DNA of 24,507 nucleotides from contig CAMLSD010000077.1 of NCBI GenBank assembly GCA_946482595.1, positions 1 through 24,507 of the forward strand. Reading direction: 5' to 3'. Position numbers and translations under genes: made by a program. Within the stretch, counting starts at the first letter, position 1. Each line of letters starts with the position of its first letter. The notes under the pieces are model-generated. The model saw nothing but the letters and a program-made list of their open reading frames with translations, was not told the DNA's origin and did no database searches. This document shows positions 1 through 8,145 of the stretch, in pieces. Origin of the DNA: an uncultured Comamonadaceae bacterium (GTDB lineage Bacteria > Pseudomonadota > Gammaproteobacteria > Burkholderiales > Burkholderiaceae).

Positions 1-237
1 GGGTCGCTGAGCAGCGCAGGGCCGGGCGGATCAAGAAGGGGGCTTGTCTGAGCCCGCAGGGCGAGTTTGCCCCCTTCCCGCCCGGGCCGAGCAGCGCAGG
101 GGAGTTTCCGTGCCAACGGAAACCGAGCACTCGGGGGTGGCCTTTTCTTTCGTCCCTTTCTTTTGGCCACGCAAAAGAAAGGGACTCGCCCGCCGGGGCG
201 AACTCCCGGCTCGCCCCGCCAGGGGCGAAACAGCAGC
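1..237. repeat. Palindromic intergenic repeat unit, copy 1
   Basis: First copy of a direct repeat that recurs at 392-628 with 7 substitutions and no indels (my alignment by eye). The unit contains at least four inverted repeats: 22-29 plus 35-43 against 69-85 (17 pairs with a 5-nt bulge); 104-110 against 117-123; 152-165 against 172-185 (14 pairs, 6-nt loop); and 194-201 against 211-218. The T-rich and A-rich arms around GGCCAC are of a type I associate with repeats scattered through Burkholderiales genomes. The copy begins at the window edge, so it may extend further left. No coding gene is credible here. Confidence 0.85.
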
Positions 238-282
238 AGATCAAACACCGCAGCATCACGCCAACGCTCGCCCTCTCCCCAA

Positions 283-306
283 CCTTCTCCCGCAGGCGGG
301 AGAGGG
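283..306. repeat. GC hairpin following repeat copy 1
   Basis: Inverted repeat with arms CCTTCTCCCGC and GCGGGAGAGGG around a 2-nt centre. It matches the hairpin at 675-698 except for slight differences and lies the same distance after its repeat unit. A separate perfect 8-bp hairpin, CCGGTCTC-gtca-GAGACCGG at 329-348, sits in the spacer between the two composite units. Confidence 0.7.
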
Positions 307-391
307 AGCTTGTGCCGCTGCGCAACGACCGGTCTCGTCAGAGACCGGGCTCGTCCGTCTGTTCGTGCGGTTCGTGTTCGGGGCCCCCTTG

Positions 392-628
392 GGGTCGCTG
401 AGCAGCGCAGGGCCGGGCGGAAAAAGAAGGGGGCTTGTCTGAGCCCGCAGGGCGAGTTTGCCCCCTTCCCGCCCGGACCGAGCAGCGCAGGGGAGTTTCC
501 GTGCCAACGGAAACCGAGCACTCGGGGGTGGCCTTTTCTTTGGTTCCTTTATTTTGGCCACGCAAAAGAAAGGAACTCGCCCGCCGGGGCGAACTCCCGG
601 CTCGCCCCGCCAGGGGCGAAACAGCAGC
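392..628. repeat. Palindromic intergenic repeat unit, copy 2
   Basis: Second copy of the unit at 1-237, at a constant offset of 391 bases. Differences fall at 422, 423, 477, 542, 545, 551 and 574. The changes at 545 (C to T) and 574 (G to A) face each other in the 543-556/563-576 stem, so a C-G pair has become T-A. The change at 551 instead breaks one pair of the same stem. No transposase or target-site duplication is visible, so it looks like a non-autonomous palindromic element, not an insertion sequence. Confidence 0.85.
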
Positions 629-674
629 GCCACCCAACGCAGCAGCGCCACGCCACTGCACACCCTCTCCCCAA

Positions 675-698
675 CCCTCTCCCGCAAGCGGGAGAGGG
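675..698 (-). terminator. Possible terminator hairpin downstream of rdgC
   Basis: Perfect 11-bp inverted repeat (CCCTCTCCCGC / GCGGGAGAGGG) only 9 bases past the rdgC stop codon at 708-710. There is no T-tract, so Rho-independent termination is uncertain. It belongs to the same repeat family as 283-306, so it may simply be a repeat that landed behind the gene. Confidence 0.4.
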
Positions 699-707
699 AG
701 CCCCCCG

Positions 708-1604
708 TCAGCCCACCACCTGCTCCCCACCCAAGGCCTCGATCAGATCCGGAATGAGCTTGCGCATTTCCCCAGTGACGATCGCCGCATCGGCGTCGAA
801 GGACTCCTCTTTCGTGGCCTGAGAGCCTTCGAAGACCACGTCCAGGAAGTCGAGCTTCTTGATCTGCATGTGCTCGGTCATCAGGAACGAGACCCGCCCC
901 TGCCAGGTCAGGGCCAGACGGGTCGGCTGCTTGCCGGCGGCGATGTGCTGGCGCACCTCCTCGATGTCCAGCGGATGCCGGGCATACCGCACCACCGACT
1001 TCATCTCGTCGGACGACTTCAGCTCGCATTCGCGGTCGACTGAAAACGCCGCCGGCGGGTCACCGCTGACCAGCCAGTCCGACATGGCCGCCGCGGGAGA
1101 CTGGGTCGTGGGCAGCGGGTGCACCGCCAGGCCGTCGGCGGCCTTGACGAGTTGCGTGATGACCTCGTCGGCACGGGCGGTGCTGCTGGTGTCGATCATC
1201 AGCAGGCGTTGCTCGGGATCGATCCAGACCGTGACGCTGGCCTGCTTCGTGAAGGCCATCGGCAGCAGGTCGAGCGTGGCCTGCTCCTTCAGCTCCTTCT
1301 TCTGCTTCTTGCCCGGCTTGCGGCCGGTCTGCTGCTCGACCTGCTCGGCCAGTTCATCGACCCGGCGCTTGACCACGGCGCCGGGCAGCACCTTCTGTTC
1401 GACCATCAGCTTGAGCAGCCACTGGCCGCCGATCGATTCGATCAGGGGCCCGTGGGCCACGCCGCGAGGTTCGACCCAGCCTGAGGACTGGGCCTGGGTG
1501 GCGCCACAGGGTTCGAAACGTGCACGGCCCAGCCCCTCTTCGAGGGCACTGAACGACGGGGACCACTCGGGGCCGATGCGGAATACCAACAGGTTCTTGA
1601 ACAA
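708..1604 (-). CDS. rdgC: Recombination-associated protein RdgC
   Basis: Nucleoid-associated DNA-binding protein; in the RdgC family it forms a ring around double-stranded DNA and restrains RecA-driven recombination. The product is 298 residues, close to the 303 of the E. coli protein. It opens FKNLLVFRI after the initiator, as the family does, and has the family-typical LALTWQGRVSFLM and KKLDFLDVVFEG segments in the C-terminal half. The frame stays open upstream to 1721, but that extension (proline- and arginine-rich) does not look like RdgC. I place the start at a TTG at 1604, where the family homology begins and a GAGGA box sits 5 bases upstream. The gene appears to be transcribed alone: the next gene upstream (LysR) ends at 1678 and the repeat hairpin follows the stop. 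Confidence 0.93.
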   Translation of the reverse strand: MFKNLLVFRIGPEWSPSFSALEEGLGRARFEPCGATQAQSSGWVEPRGVAHGPLIESIGGQWLLKLMVEQKVLPGAVVKRRVDELAEQVEQQTGRKPGKKQKKELKEQATLDLLPMAFTKQASVTVWIDPEQRLLMIDTSSTARADEVITQLVKAADGLAVHPLPTTQSPAAAMSDWLVSGDPPAAFSVDRECELKSSDEMKSVVRYARHPLDIEEVRQHIAAGKQPTRLALTWQGRVSFLMTEHMQIKKLDFLDVVFEGSQATKEESFDADAAIVTGEMRKLIPDLIEALGGEQVVG

Positions 1605-1609
1605 GGACG

Positions 1610-1614
1610 TCCTC
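1610..1614 (-). promoter_or_regulatory. Ribosome binding site deciding the rdgC TTG start
   Basis: On the minus strand GAGGA lies 5 bases before the TTG at 1604. This spacing, with homology to RdgC starting at the same codon, supports TTG initiation over the longer open frame. The site lies beside a short palindrome, AGGACGTCCT, which touches the start codon. Confidence 0.6.
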
Positions 1615-1677
1615 TTCGGGAAGGTGCGTTTCGGGGCCGGCTGCGGCGTGCCGTGCGGCTCAGGGATCGGCGATTGT

Positions 1678-2553
1678 CTACTGCTGCGCCAGCAGCCAGG
1701 ATCGAAAGGCCGACAGCGCACGCTGGTTGCGCTTGCCGGCGGGGTAGCAGAGGTAGTAGCCGCGGGTGTTGCGCACGGGCCGGTCGACCGCGATCACCAC
1801 CCGGCCTTCGGCAAGCTCCTCGTCGATCAGGCAGCGCTGCACCACGGCCACGCCCAGGCCGGCGATGACCGCCTGCACCAGCATGGCCACCTGGTCGAAG
1901 TCGGCCGCCGGGCGCAGCGGTGGCGGATCGATACCGACACTGTGGAACCAGTGGCGCCAGTTGTCGGGGTAGTTGGTGTGGAACAGCAAGGGGCGCTGCA
2001 GCAGGTCGGCCGGCGTGTGGATGTCGGCCAGGTCGCCGGGCCGGCAGATGGGCACGATCTCGCGGCCCACCACGTAGTCGGACACGATGGGCCGCGGCCA
2101 GTGCCCGTCGCCGTTGCGCACCCAGGCGTCGATGTCGGGCGCGTCCAGCGCGTCGTCACGCCGATAGGGCGCGAACGAGAGGGTGATCTCGGGGTGGCGG
2201 GCATGGAAGTCGGGCAGGCGGGGAATCAGCCATTTGCTGGCCAGCGTGGGCAGCACCGACACCCGCAGCGCGGTGTCGCTGTGCTCGCGCATCAGCTCGA
2301 TCGTGGCCGTCTCGATCGATTCGATCGATGCCTCCACCCTGGCCAGGTAGTTGTGCCCGGCTTCGGTCAGCACACTGCGCCGGCCATGGCGGCTGAGCAG
2401 GGCCACGCCCAGGTGCGCCTCCAGCCGCGCGACCGCCCGGCTGACCGCGCCCTGCGTCACGCACAGGGCCTCGGCCGCGCGCGAGAAGCTGCCCAGGCGG
2501 GCGGTCTCGGCAAAGGCATGCAGTTCGTGCAGGGAGGGCGATCGCAGACGCAT
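1678..2553 (-). CDS. LysR-family transcriptional regulator (GcvA-like)
   Basis: DNA-binding regulator of 291 residues, a normal LysR length. The N-terminal winged helix-turn-helix spans about residues 8-67, with the conserved SFSRAAEALCVTQGAVSRAV segment at 22-41. The C-terminal half is a periplasmic-binding-protein-like effector domain; the RGYYLCYP segment near the end recalls the GcvA/AmpR branch. The gene is divergent from the Bug solute-binding gene, with 114 bp between the starts, a classic layout in which the LysR protein controls the divergent transport or catabolic gene. A palindromic site lies 7 bases before the start codon. I see no Shine-Dalgarno sequence before this ATG, so the exact start is less certain than the family. 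Confidence 0.9.
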   Translation of the reverse strand: MRLRSPSLHELHAFAETARLGSFSRAAEALCVTQGAVSRAVARLEAHLGVALLSRHGRRSVLTEAGHNYLARVEASIESIETATIELMREHSDTALRVSVLPTLASKWLIPRLPDFHARHPEITLSFAPYRRDDALDAPDIDAWVRNGDGHWPRPIVSDYVVGREIVPICRPGDLADIHTPADLLQRPLLFHTNYPDNWRHWFHSVGIDPPPLRPAADFDQVAMLVQAVIAGLGVAVVQRCLIDEELAEGRVVIAVDRPVRNTRGYYLCYPAGKRNQRALSAFRSWLLAQQ

Positions 2554-2560
2554 GGATCAA

Positions 2561-2579
2561 CTATGAGCAGTGTGCATAG
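2561..2579. promoter_or_regulatory. Candidate LysR operator (T-N11-A palindrome)
   Basis: CTATGAGCAGTGTGCATAG is an imperfect palindrome: 9-base arms match at 7 positions around a central G, and it contains the T-N11-A core of LysR boxes. It sits just upstream of the LysR start and 88 bases before the Bug gene start, a position suited to autoregulation and divergent control. That the adjacent regulator binds it is inference. Confidence 0.45.
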
Positions 2580-2667
2580 TGGGCGGCCATTTTGTCGCTT
2601 TTTGCCGCCGACCCACCGCCACAGAATCGGCTCACCCATCCAGAACGTGACATTTGACGGAGACCCC

Positions 2668-3648
2668 ATGAAAGTTCGTCGCCTGCTGCTCGGCACCCTG
2701 GCCCTGAGCGCCCTGACCCCCCTGCTGGCCACACCGGCAGCCGCGTCCGACTACCCGGATCGCCCGGTCAAGCTGATCGTGCCGTTTGCCCCGGGCGGCT
2801 CGACCGACATGGTTGCGCGCCTGCTGGCCGAAAAGATGGGCCCCTTCCTGGGCAAGGCCGTCGTGATCGAGAACCGTGGCGGCGGCGGCGGCACGCTGGG
2901 CGCCGATGCGATCGCCAAGTCGCGCCCGGACGGCTACACCATCGGCATGGCCACGGTCAGCACGCATGGCTCGAACCCGGCCGTCTACAGCCGCCTGCCC
3001 TACGACCCGGTCAAGGACTTTGCGCCGATCACCAACGTGCTGTCGGTGCCCAGCGTGTTCGTGGTGCACCCCAGCGTGCCGGCCCGCACCATGCCTGAGT
3101 TCATCGCGCTGGCCAAGGCCAACCCTGGCAAGTACACCTTCGCGTCGCCCGGCAACGGTTCACTCGGCCATGTGAACATCGAGAACTTCATGGACCTGGC
3201 CGGCATGCAGTTGCTGCACGTGCCGTACAAGGGTGCAGGCCAGGCCGCGAACGACGCGCTGGCCGGTGTGGTGCATGCGATGACCGACAACCTGCCGTCC
3301 ACGCTGCCGCACGTGAAGGCCGGCAAGCTGCGCGCGCTGGCGGTGCTCGCACCGCAACGCTCGCCGGTGCTGCCCGATGTGCCGACCTACCGTGAACTCG
3401 GCTTCGAGGAGATGAGCGAAGGCGGCTGGTTCGGCCTGGTGGCGCCGGCCGGCACACCGCCGGCGGTGCTGGCGCGACTGCACGACGCCGCCCACAAGGC
3501 CATGGCCACGCCGGACTTCAAGGAAAAGACGGCAGCCATCGCCGGGGTGGCCATGGCCAACACCTCCGAGCAGTTCGCGGTGCAGATCCGCCAGGCGATG
3601 GAGCGCTATCGCCGCATCGCGCAGAAGGCCAACATCAAGCTCGACTGA
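2668..3648 (+). CDS. Bug/TctC-family tripartite tricarboxylate transporter substrate-binding protein
   Basis: Periplasmic solute-binding protein of 326 residues, typical of the family. Residues 1 to about 27 form a Sec signal peptide: a KVRR basic start, a leucine- and alanine-rich core and a cleavage region ending near PAAAS. The mature part opens YPDRPVKLIVPFAPGGSTDMVAR, reported here in pieces: the VPFAPGGSTD loop and the later HVPYKGAGQA segment are hallmarks of the Bug family. The ATG at 2668 follows GGAGA at a 4-base gap; the same frame is open far upstream, but that part lies antisense to LysR and rdgC. No TctA or TctB membrane partner is in the window, so it is an orphan binding protein. 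It overlaps the next gene by one base, suggesting cotranscription. The ligand cannot be read from sequence. Confidence 0.93.
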   Translation: MKVRRLLLGTLALSALTPLLATPAAASDYPDRPVKLIVPFAPGGSTDMVARLLAEKMGPFLGKAVVIENRGGGGGTLGADAIAKSRPDGYTIGMATVSTHGSNPAVYSRLPYDPVKDFAPITNVLSVPSVFVVHPSVPARTMPEFIALAKANPGKYTFASPGNGSLGHVNIENFMDLAGMQLLHVPYKGAGQAANDALAGVVHAMTDNLPSTLPHVKAGKLRALAVLAPQRSPVLPDVPTYRELGFEEMSEGGWFGLVAPAGTPPAVLARLHDAAHKAMATPDFKEKTAAIAGVAMANTSEQFAVQIRQAMERYRRIAQKANIKLD

Positions 3649-4526
3649 TGCCGTCCCGCCCCGAGATGGTGGTGGTCCACCGGCCCGTAGGCGAGTCGCT
3701 GCCGCTGGTGTGCGACTCGCCGCACAGCGGCACCTTCTATCCCGACGATTTCCGTGCCGCCGTGCCACATGCCGTGCTGCGCCAGGGCGAAGACACCCAT
3801 GTCGATCGCTTGTGGGCCGATGCACCGGGCCACGGTGCGACGCTGATCGCTGCGAACTTCCCGCGCACCTACATCGACCCCAATCGATCGCTGGCCGACC
3901 TCGACCCGCAGTTGATGGACGGCCCCTGGCCGGACACGCTGCTCCCTGGCGAGAAGTCGCGCCTGGGCTACGGGCTGATCTGGCGGCGCATCGACGCGGA
4001 CACGCCCATCTACGACCGGCTGCTGACGCCCGCCGAGGTGCGCGAGCGGATCGCCCGATGCTGGCAGCCCTATCACGCGGCGCTGGACGGCGCGATCGCC
4101 GAGGCGGTGGCCACCCACGGCTGCGTGTGGCACCTGAACCTGCACTCGATGCCGGACAACGCCTATGCGCGGCTGGGCAGGGTGTCGGCCTCGCCGCTGG
4201 CCGACTTCGTGCTGGGTGACCGCGACGGCAGCACCTGCGACCCGGCGTTTGTCGACCTGGTGGCCCGCACACTGCGCGGCTTCGGCTACACCGTGGCCAT
4301 CAACGACCCCTACAAGGGCGTGGAGCTGATCGGGCGCATCGGCCAGCCGGCGCTGGGCCGGCACAGCCTGCAGATCGAGATCCGCCGTCCGGTGTACATG
4401 GACGAGGCCACACGCGAGCCGAATGCGAATTTCGAGACACTGCGCTGGCATCTGTCAGCGCTGACGGGCACGATCGCCGCCCATGTGCGCGGCCGCACCG
4501 CCAGCGGGCACGCAACTCAGCCCTGA
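3648..4526 (+). CDS. N-formylglutamate amidohydrolase family protein
   Basis: Predicted cytoplasmic metal-dependent amidohydrolase of 292 residues. Family members cleave N-formylglutamate to glutamate and formate, the last step of one histidine degradation route. Visible family signatures are DSPHSG (23-28), EDTHVDRLW (48-56), DPNRS (77-81), the metal-type HLNLHSMP (162-169), NDPYKGVELIG and IEIRRPVYMDE near the C-terminus. The ATG overlaps the Bug gene stop as TGATG, implying translational coupling. No other hut gene is present, so the true substrate may be another N-formyl or N-acyl amino acid imported with help from the Bug protein; that is inference. The last 10 bases overlap the convergent small gene at 4517-4726. 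Confidence 0.9.
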   Translation: MPSRPEMVVVHRPVGESLPLVCDSPHSGTFYPDDFRAAVPHAVLRQGEDTHVDRLWADAPGHGATLIAANFPRTYIDPNRSLADLDPQLMDGPWPDTLLPGEKSRLGYGLIWRRIDADTPIYDRLLTPAEVRERIARCWQPYHAALDGAIAEAVATHGCVWHLNLHSMPDNAYARLGRVSASPLADFVLGDRDGSTCDPAFVDLVARTLRGFGYTVAINDPYKGVELIGRIGQPALGRHSLQIEIRRPVYMDEATREPNANFETLRWHLSALTGTIAAHVRGRTASGHATQP

Positions 4527-4726
4527 ATGCGCCCGCCCCGCAGCGTGGCGATGCGCTTGTCACCCTCGTAAAGATCGCCACTGCTGTGCTGCACGGCCAC
4601 CCGGTAGCCCTGGGTCTGGAACCAGTTCGCCCACTGGCGCGCATGCTCTTCGCGGCTGTGCCAGGGCCCCTTGTCGGCGGACGACAAGCGACGGGGACTG
4701 CCATTGAGAAAACACACACGCCACAT
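4517..4726 (-). CDS. Small hypothetical protein (69 aa)
   Basis: I do not recognise this product. It begins MWRVCFLNGSPRRLSS, has a WHSREEHARQWANWFQTQGY segment and ends with GDKRIATLRGGRIQG; overall it is soluble, with four tryptophans and no signal peptide or membrane segment. The middle (residues about 25-45) looks helical and the end could be beta-strand. The frame could begin at an earlier ATG at 4798, but the upstream part is less protein-like. No clear Shine-Dalgarno precedes 4726. It is convergent with, and overlaps by 10 bp, the amidohydrolase gene. The balanced composition, unlike the arginine/alanine/proline-rich antisense frames nearby, is the reason for believing it. Confidence 0.55.
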   Translation of the reverse strand: MWRVCFLNGSPRRLSSADKGPWHSREEHARQWANWFQTQGYRVAVQHSSGDLYEGDKRIATLRGGRIQG

Positions 4727-4931
4727 GTTGGAGCTGTAGACCAAGGCTATCGGAACAAGCTCAACGATACCGGCTTTGCACGGTCGCGGATGCCCCACAC
4801 TGGTGAATCGTCGGAAAAAGTTGGCAATCGCCCGTCAACCTTCTCGGTGTAGGACTCCAAACCCTGTCAATTCCACAGATCGCACAACTGAAGAACGGCT
4901 GACACTCTGGCCTTCCCCACAGGTCATTGCC

Positions 4932-6548
4932 ATGAACTTCGTCAACCGACTGTCCATTCGTCGGCGCCTGCAGATCTGCATCGCGCTGGTCCTTTTCAGT
5001 TCCTTGCTCATCGGTGCCGGCGGCACCTTCGTGCTGCGCTCGCTCAAGGGCGAGTTCGACGGTTTTGTCTCGCGCGAATTCACGCTGCAGGCCGACGTCA
5101 CCAGCCTGCGTCGCGACGTGGGCAACCTGCGCCGCTATGAGAAGGACGTGCTGCTCAATGCGGGCGACAACGCCCGGGTGGCCGACTACACAAAGAAGTG
5201 GCGTGAGGCCATGCAGGCCGCGCTCGCAGACCTCGCTCACATGCACGAAGGCCTTCAGTCGCCCGACAACAAGGCGCTGGTGAAGCAGATGATCGACCAT
5301 CTCGAAGCCTATGCCGCCGGCCTGAAGCCCGCAGCCGAACAACTGGCCGCCGGGAGCATCGACGCGGCCGTGGCCAACCAGATGATCGACGGCGCCAAGA
5401 AGCGCATCTACCAGGCCGAACAGGCGCTGGAGAAGCTGAACGAAGGTGTCTCGGCCGTGGCCGTGCAGCGCCAGGAGGCGCTGGCTGCCAACGTCGACCT
5501 GAGCACCTGGCTGCTGCTGGCACTGGTGGTCGTCCCGTCGCTGATCTTCCTGCCGCTGATGCTGCTGACGGTGCGCTCCATCCTGCGCCCGCTGGATCAG
5601 GCCCGCGCGCTGACCGCTGCGATCGCCGCCGGCGACCTCACGGGTGAGGTCCGCGTCAACGGTCGCGACGAAATGGCCGAACTGCTGACCTCTCTGGAGC
5701 ACATGCAGACCGCGCTGCAGCACATGGTGCTGCAGGTGCGCTCGTCCACCGACAGCATCGGCACCGCCTCGAGCGAGATCGCCAGCGGCAACCAGGACCT
5801 GTCCTCACGCACGGAGCAGGCCGCGTCGAACCTGCAGCAGACGGCGTCCTCGATCGAGCAGATCACTGGCAACGTGCGGCAGTCGGCCGACACGGCGCGA
5901 CAGGCCAACCAGTTCGCCAGCACCGCGGCCGAAGCCGCACGTCGCGGCGGTACTGTCGTGGCCCAGGTGGTGTCGAGCATGGACGAGATCTCGGCGTCGT
6001 CGAAGAAGATCGCCGACATCATCGGCGTGATCGACGGCATCGCCTTCCAGACCAACATCCTGGCGCTCAATGCCGCCGTCGAGGCGGCCCGTGCCGGTGA
6101 ACAGGGCCGCGGCTTTGCCGTGGTGGCCGGTGAGGTGCGCACGCTGGCCCAGCGCAGCGCCCAGGCCGCCCGCGAGATCAAGACGCTGATCGGTGCGTCG
6201 GTCGAGAAGGTGGACGGCGGCGCACAACTGGTGCAGGACGCCGGCGCCACGATGCAGGAGATCGTGGTCTCGGTGCAGCGGGTGACCGACATGATGGCCG
6301 AGATCACGGCCGCAGCCTCCGAGCAGAGCGACGGCATCGTGCAGGTGAACACCGCCGTCACCCAGCTCGACCAGATGACGCAGCAGAACGCCGCACTGGT
6401 CGAGGAGTCGGCCGCGGCGGCCGAAAGCCTGCGCGACCAAGCCCGCCGCCTGGCCGACGTGGTGGCGCAGTTCCGCTGCCGCGACGTCGCACAGGCCGCC
6501 ATCGACAAGGCCCGCCACGTCGAGCCGGCCGAAGCCGCGGCCGCCTGA
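4932..6548 (+). CDS. Methyl-accepting chemotaxis protein (4HB-HAMP type)
   Basis: Inner-membrane chemoreceptor of 538 residues. Transmembrane helix 1 is about residues 14-36, followed by a helical periplasmic region (about 37-190) of the four-helix-bundle ligand-binding type, transmembrane helix 2 at about 191-214, a HAMP linker (about 215-267) and a coiled-coil signalling domain. The highly conserved hairpin tip, including [20 protein letters not shown] and [14 protein letters not shown], spans about 370-407 and contacts CheA and CheW. Likely methylation segments flank it. No C-terminal NWETF-type pentapeptide is present, so CheR/CheB tethering is not expected. The ATG at 4932 is chosen because the typical short basic N-terminus and first helix follow it; the frame is open to 4776. 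No che genes are nearby. Confidence 0.93.
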   Translation: MNFVNRLSIRRRLQICIALVLFSSLLIGAGGTFVLRSLKGEFDGFVSREFTLQADVTSLRRDVGNLRRYEKDVLLNAGDNARVADYTKKWREAMQAALADLAHMHEGLQSPDNKALVKQMIDHLEAYAAGLKPAAEQLAAGSIDAAVANQMIDGAKKRIYQAEQALEKLNEGVSAVAVQRQEALAANVDLSTWLLLALVVVPSLIFLPLMLLTVRSILRPLDQARALTAAIAAGDLTGEVRVNGRDEMAELLTSLEHMQTALQHMVLQVRSSTDSIGTASSEIASGNQDLSSRTEQAASNLQQTASSIEQITGNVRQSADTARQANQFASTAAEAARRGGTVVAQVVSSMDEISASSKKIADIIGVIDGIAFQTNILALNAAVEAARAGEQGRGFAVVAGEVRTLAQRSAQAAREIKTLIGASVEKVDGGAQLVQDAGATMQEIVVSVQRVTDMMAEITAAASEQSDGIVQVNTAVTQLDQMTQQNAALVEESAAAAESLRDQARRLADVVAQFRCRDVAQAAIDKARHVEPAEAAAA

Positions 6549-6562
6549 ACCGCTCGCCCGCC

Positions 6563-6582
6563 GCGGCGGCTCAGGCCGCCGC
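6563..6582. terminator. Hairpin between convergent chemoreceptor genes
   Basis: Perfect 8-bp inverted repeat GCGGCGGC-TCAG-GCCGCCGC. The loop contains the stop codon (TCA on the plus strand, 6571-6573) of the minus-strand aer-like gene. It lies between two convergent stops and could terminate both transcripts, but there is no T-tract. Confidence 0.4.
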
Positions 6583-8145
6583 CACGCGGAAGATCCGCAC
6601 CGAGTCGGCCACCACCTCGGCCTGGCTGCGCAGCGAGCTGGCCGCGGCAGACAACTGCTCGACCATCGCCGCGTTCTGCTGGGTCAGGTCGTCCAGCGTG
6701 CCGACCGACTGATTGATCTGCGTGAGGCCGACCGACTGTTCCTGAGAGGCGTCGCTGATGTGCCGCACCAGGTCGTTCACGCGCTGCACCGCCGCCAGCG
6801 TGGACTGCATCATCTCGCCGTTCTGCTGCACCAGCGTGCTGCCCTGGGCCACCTTGGCGGCTGTGTCGTCGATCAGCTTCTTGATCTCGCGGGCGGCACC
6901 CTGGGTGCGCTGGGCGAGCGCCCGCACCTCACCGGCCACCACCGCAAACCCCTTGCCCTGCTCGCCGGCGCGTGCGGCCTCGACGGCCGCGTTCAGCGCC
7001 AGCAGGTTGGTCTGGAAAGAGATGCCGTCGATCACGCCGATGATCTCGGCGATGCGGCCCGAGGCCCGGGCGATCTCGTCCATGTGGGCCACGGCGTCGC
7101 GCACGGCCACGCGGCCGCGCTCGGCCATCGAGGTGGTTTCGGCCGCCGCCTGGGCGGCCTGGCGTGCGGCATCGGCGCTCTGGTGGACATTGCCGGTGAT
7201 CTGCTCCAGCGAGGTGGCCGTCTGCTGCAGGTTGCTGGCCTGCGTTTCGGTGCGCCCCGACAGGTCGAGGTTGCCGGCAGCGATCTCGGCCGAGGCATGG
7301 TGGATGCCCTCCACCTCCTGGCGCACGTCACCGACCACCGCCTGAAGGTTCACATTGAGCTGCGACAAGGCCTGCTGGAGCTGGCCGATCTCGTCACGGC
7401 GCAGGGCGCTTTGCCGCTGGCTGAGGTCGCCGGCGGCCATGCGGTTGGCTGCGGCCACCAGGGCTGCCAGCGGCCGCACCAGCTTGTGGCGCAACACCAG
7501 TCCGAGACCAGCGCCGACCCCGGCGGCGGCGGCCAGCGTGGCCAGGGACATCGGCGATGCATCCAGACGGCCCCCCGCCCACAGGCCGGCGGCCGCGCTG
7601 GCCAGCGCACCGGCCGTGGGCAGCAGCAGCGCCCAGGACCCCAGTGACAGGGTCATGGCTTCACGCAGGCGCCCCGCCCAGGTGGCCCGCACGACCCGCC
7701 CCTGGCGCAGCACGGTGAGCAACCGGCCCGCGGCACGTTCGCCGCGCATGCGGGCGTAGAGCTGTTCGGCCGACGCCACCTGTGCCCGTGTGGGCCGGGT
7801 GCGCACCGACATGTAGCCGTTGACCCGCCCGCCCTCGACCACCGGCGTCACATTGGCCATCACCCAGTAGAAGCCGCCGTCCTTGCGGCGGTTCTTGACC
7901 ATGGCCGACCACGGGCGACCCGACTGGATCGTCGCCCACAGGTCGCGATAGGCCTCGGGCGGCATGTCGGGGTGACGGATCAGGTTGTGCGGCTGGCCGA
8001 TCAGCTCCTCGCGCGCATAGCCGCTGACCCGCACGAAGGCGGGGTTGCAGTAGGTGATGCGGCCCTTCAGGTCGGTCGTCGAGACCAGGGTCTCGCCTTC
8101 GGGATAGATGAATTCTTCAGCAGTGACGGGCAGGTTCTGGCGCAT
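6571..8145 (-). CDS. Aer-like PAS-domain chemoreceptor (energy/aerotaxis)
   Basis: Chemoreceptor of 524 residues with an N-terminal cytoplasmic PAS domain (about 10-120) in place of a periplasmic sensor. The segment [20 protein letters not shown] closely follows E. coli Aer; R57, H58 and D60, which E. coli Aer needs for FAD binding, occur at the same numbers here, as do W79 and N85. A hydrophobic pair at about 166-190 and 198-219 anchors it, followed by HAMP and the signalling domain with tip sequence [20 protein letters not shown] at about 375-394. No C-terminal pentapeptide. It probably senses redox or oxygen through FAD and feeds the Che pathway. The signalling domain is very like that of the convergent receptor gene, suggesting a shared partner set. 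No clear Shine-Dalgarno is visible. Confidence 0.9.
   Translation of the reverse strand: MRQNLPVTAEEFIYPEGETLVSTTDLKGRITYCNPAFVRVSGYAREELIGQPHNLIRHPDMPPEAYRDLWATIQSGRPWSAMVKNRRKDGGFYWVMANVTPVVEGGRVNGYMSVRTRPTRAQVASAEQLYARMRGERAAGRLLTVLRQGRVVRATWAGRLREAMTLSLGSWALLLPTAGALASAAAGLWAGGRLDASPMSLATLAAAAGVGAGLGLVLRHKLVRPLAALVAAANRMAAGDLSQRQSALRRDEIGQLQQALSQLNVNLQAVVGDVRQEVEGIHHASAEIAAGNLDLSGRTETQASNLQQTATSLEQITGNVHQSADAARQAAQAAAETTSMAERGRVAVRDAVAHMDEIARASGRIAEIIGVIDGISFQTNLLALNAAVEAARAGEQGKGFAVVAGEVRALAQRTQGAAREIKKLIDDTAAKVAQGSTLVQQNGEMMQSTLAAVQRVNDLVRHISDASQEQSVGLTQINQSVGTLDDLTQQNAAMVEQLSAAASSLRSQAEVVADSVRIFRVAAA

Noticed and set aside
1..698. Insertion sequence or transposon at the left edge
   Set aside because: No transposase, terminal inverted repeats of a whole element or target duplication is visible; it is better described as palindromic repeats.
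1..698. CRISPR array
   Set aside because: Only two long repeat copies with a single spacer, repeat length far beyond CRISPR repeats, and no cas genes.
44..822. Several overlapping open frames on both strands in the left 0.8 kb
   Set aside because: They run through the palindromic repeats, are rich in Arg, Pro and Gly, and repeat the same peptide in both copies; they are by-products of GC-rich repeats.
859..2667. Long plus-strand frame leading into the Bug protein
   Set aside because: It is antisense to rdgC and LysR; the signal peptide and ribosome binding site place the real start at 2668.
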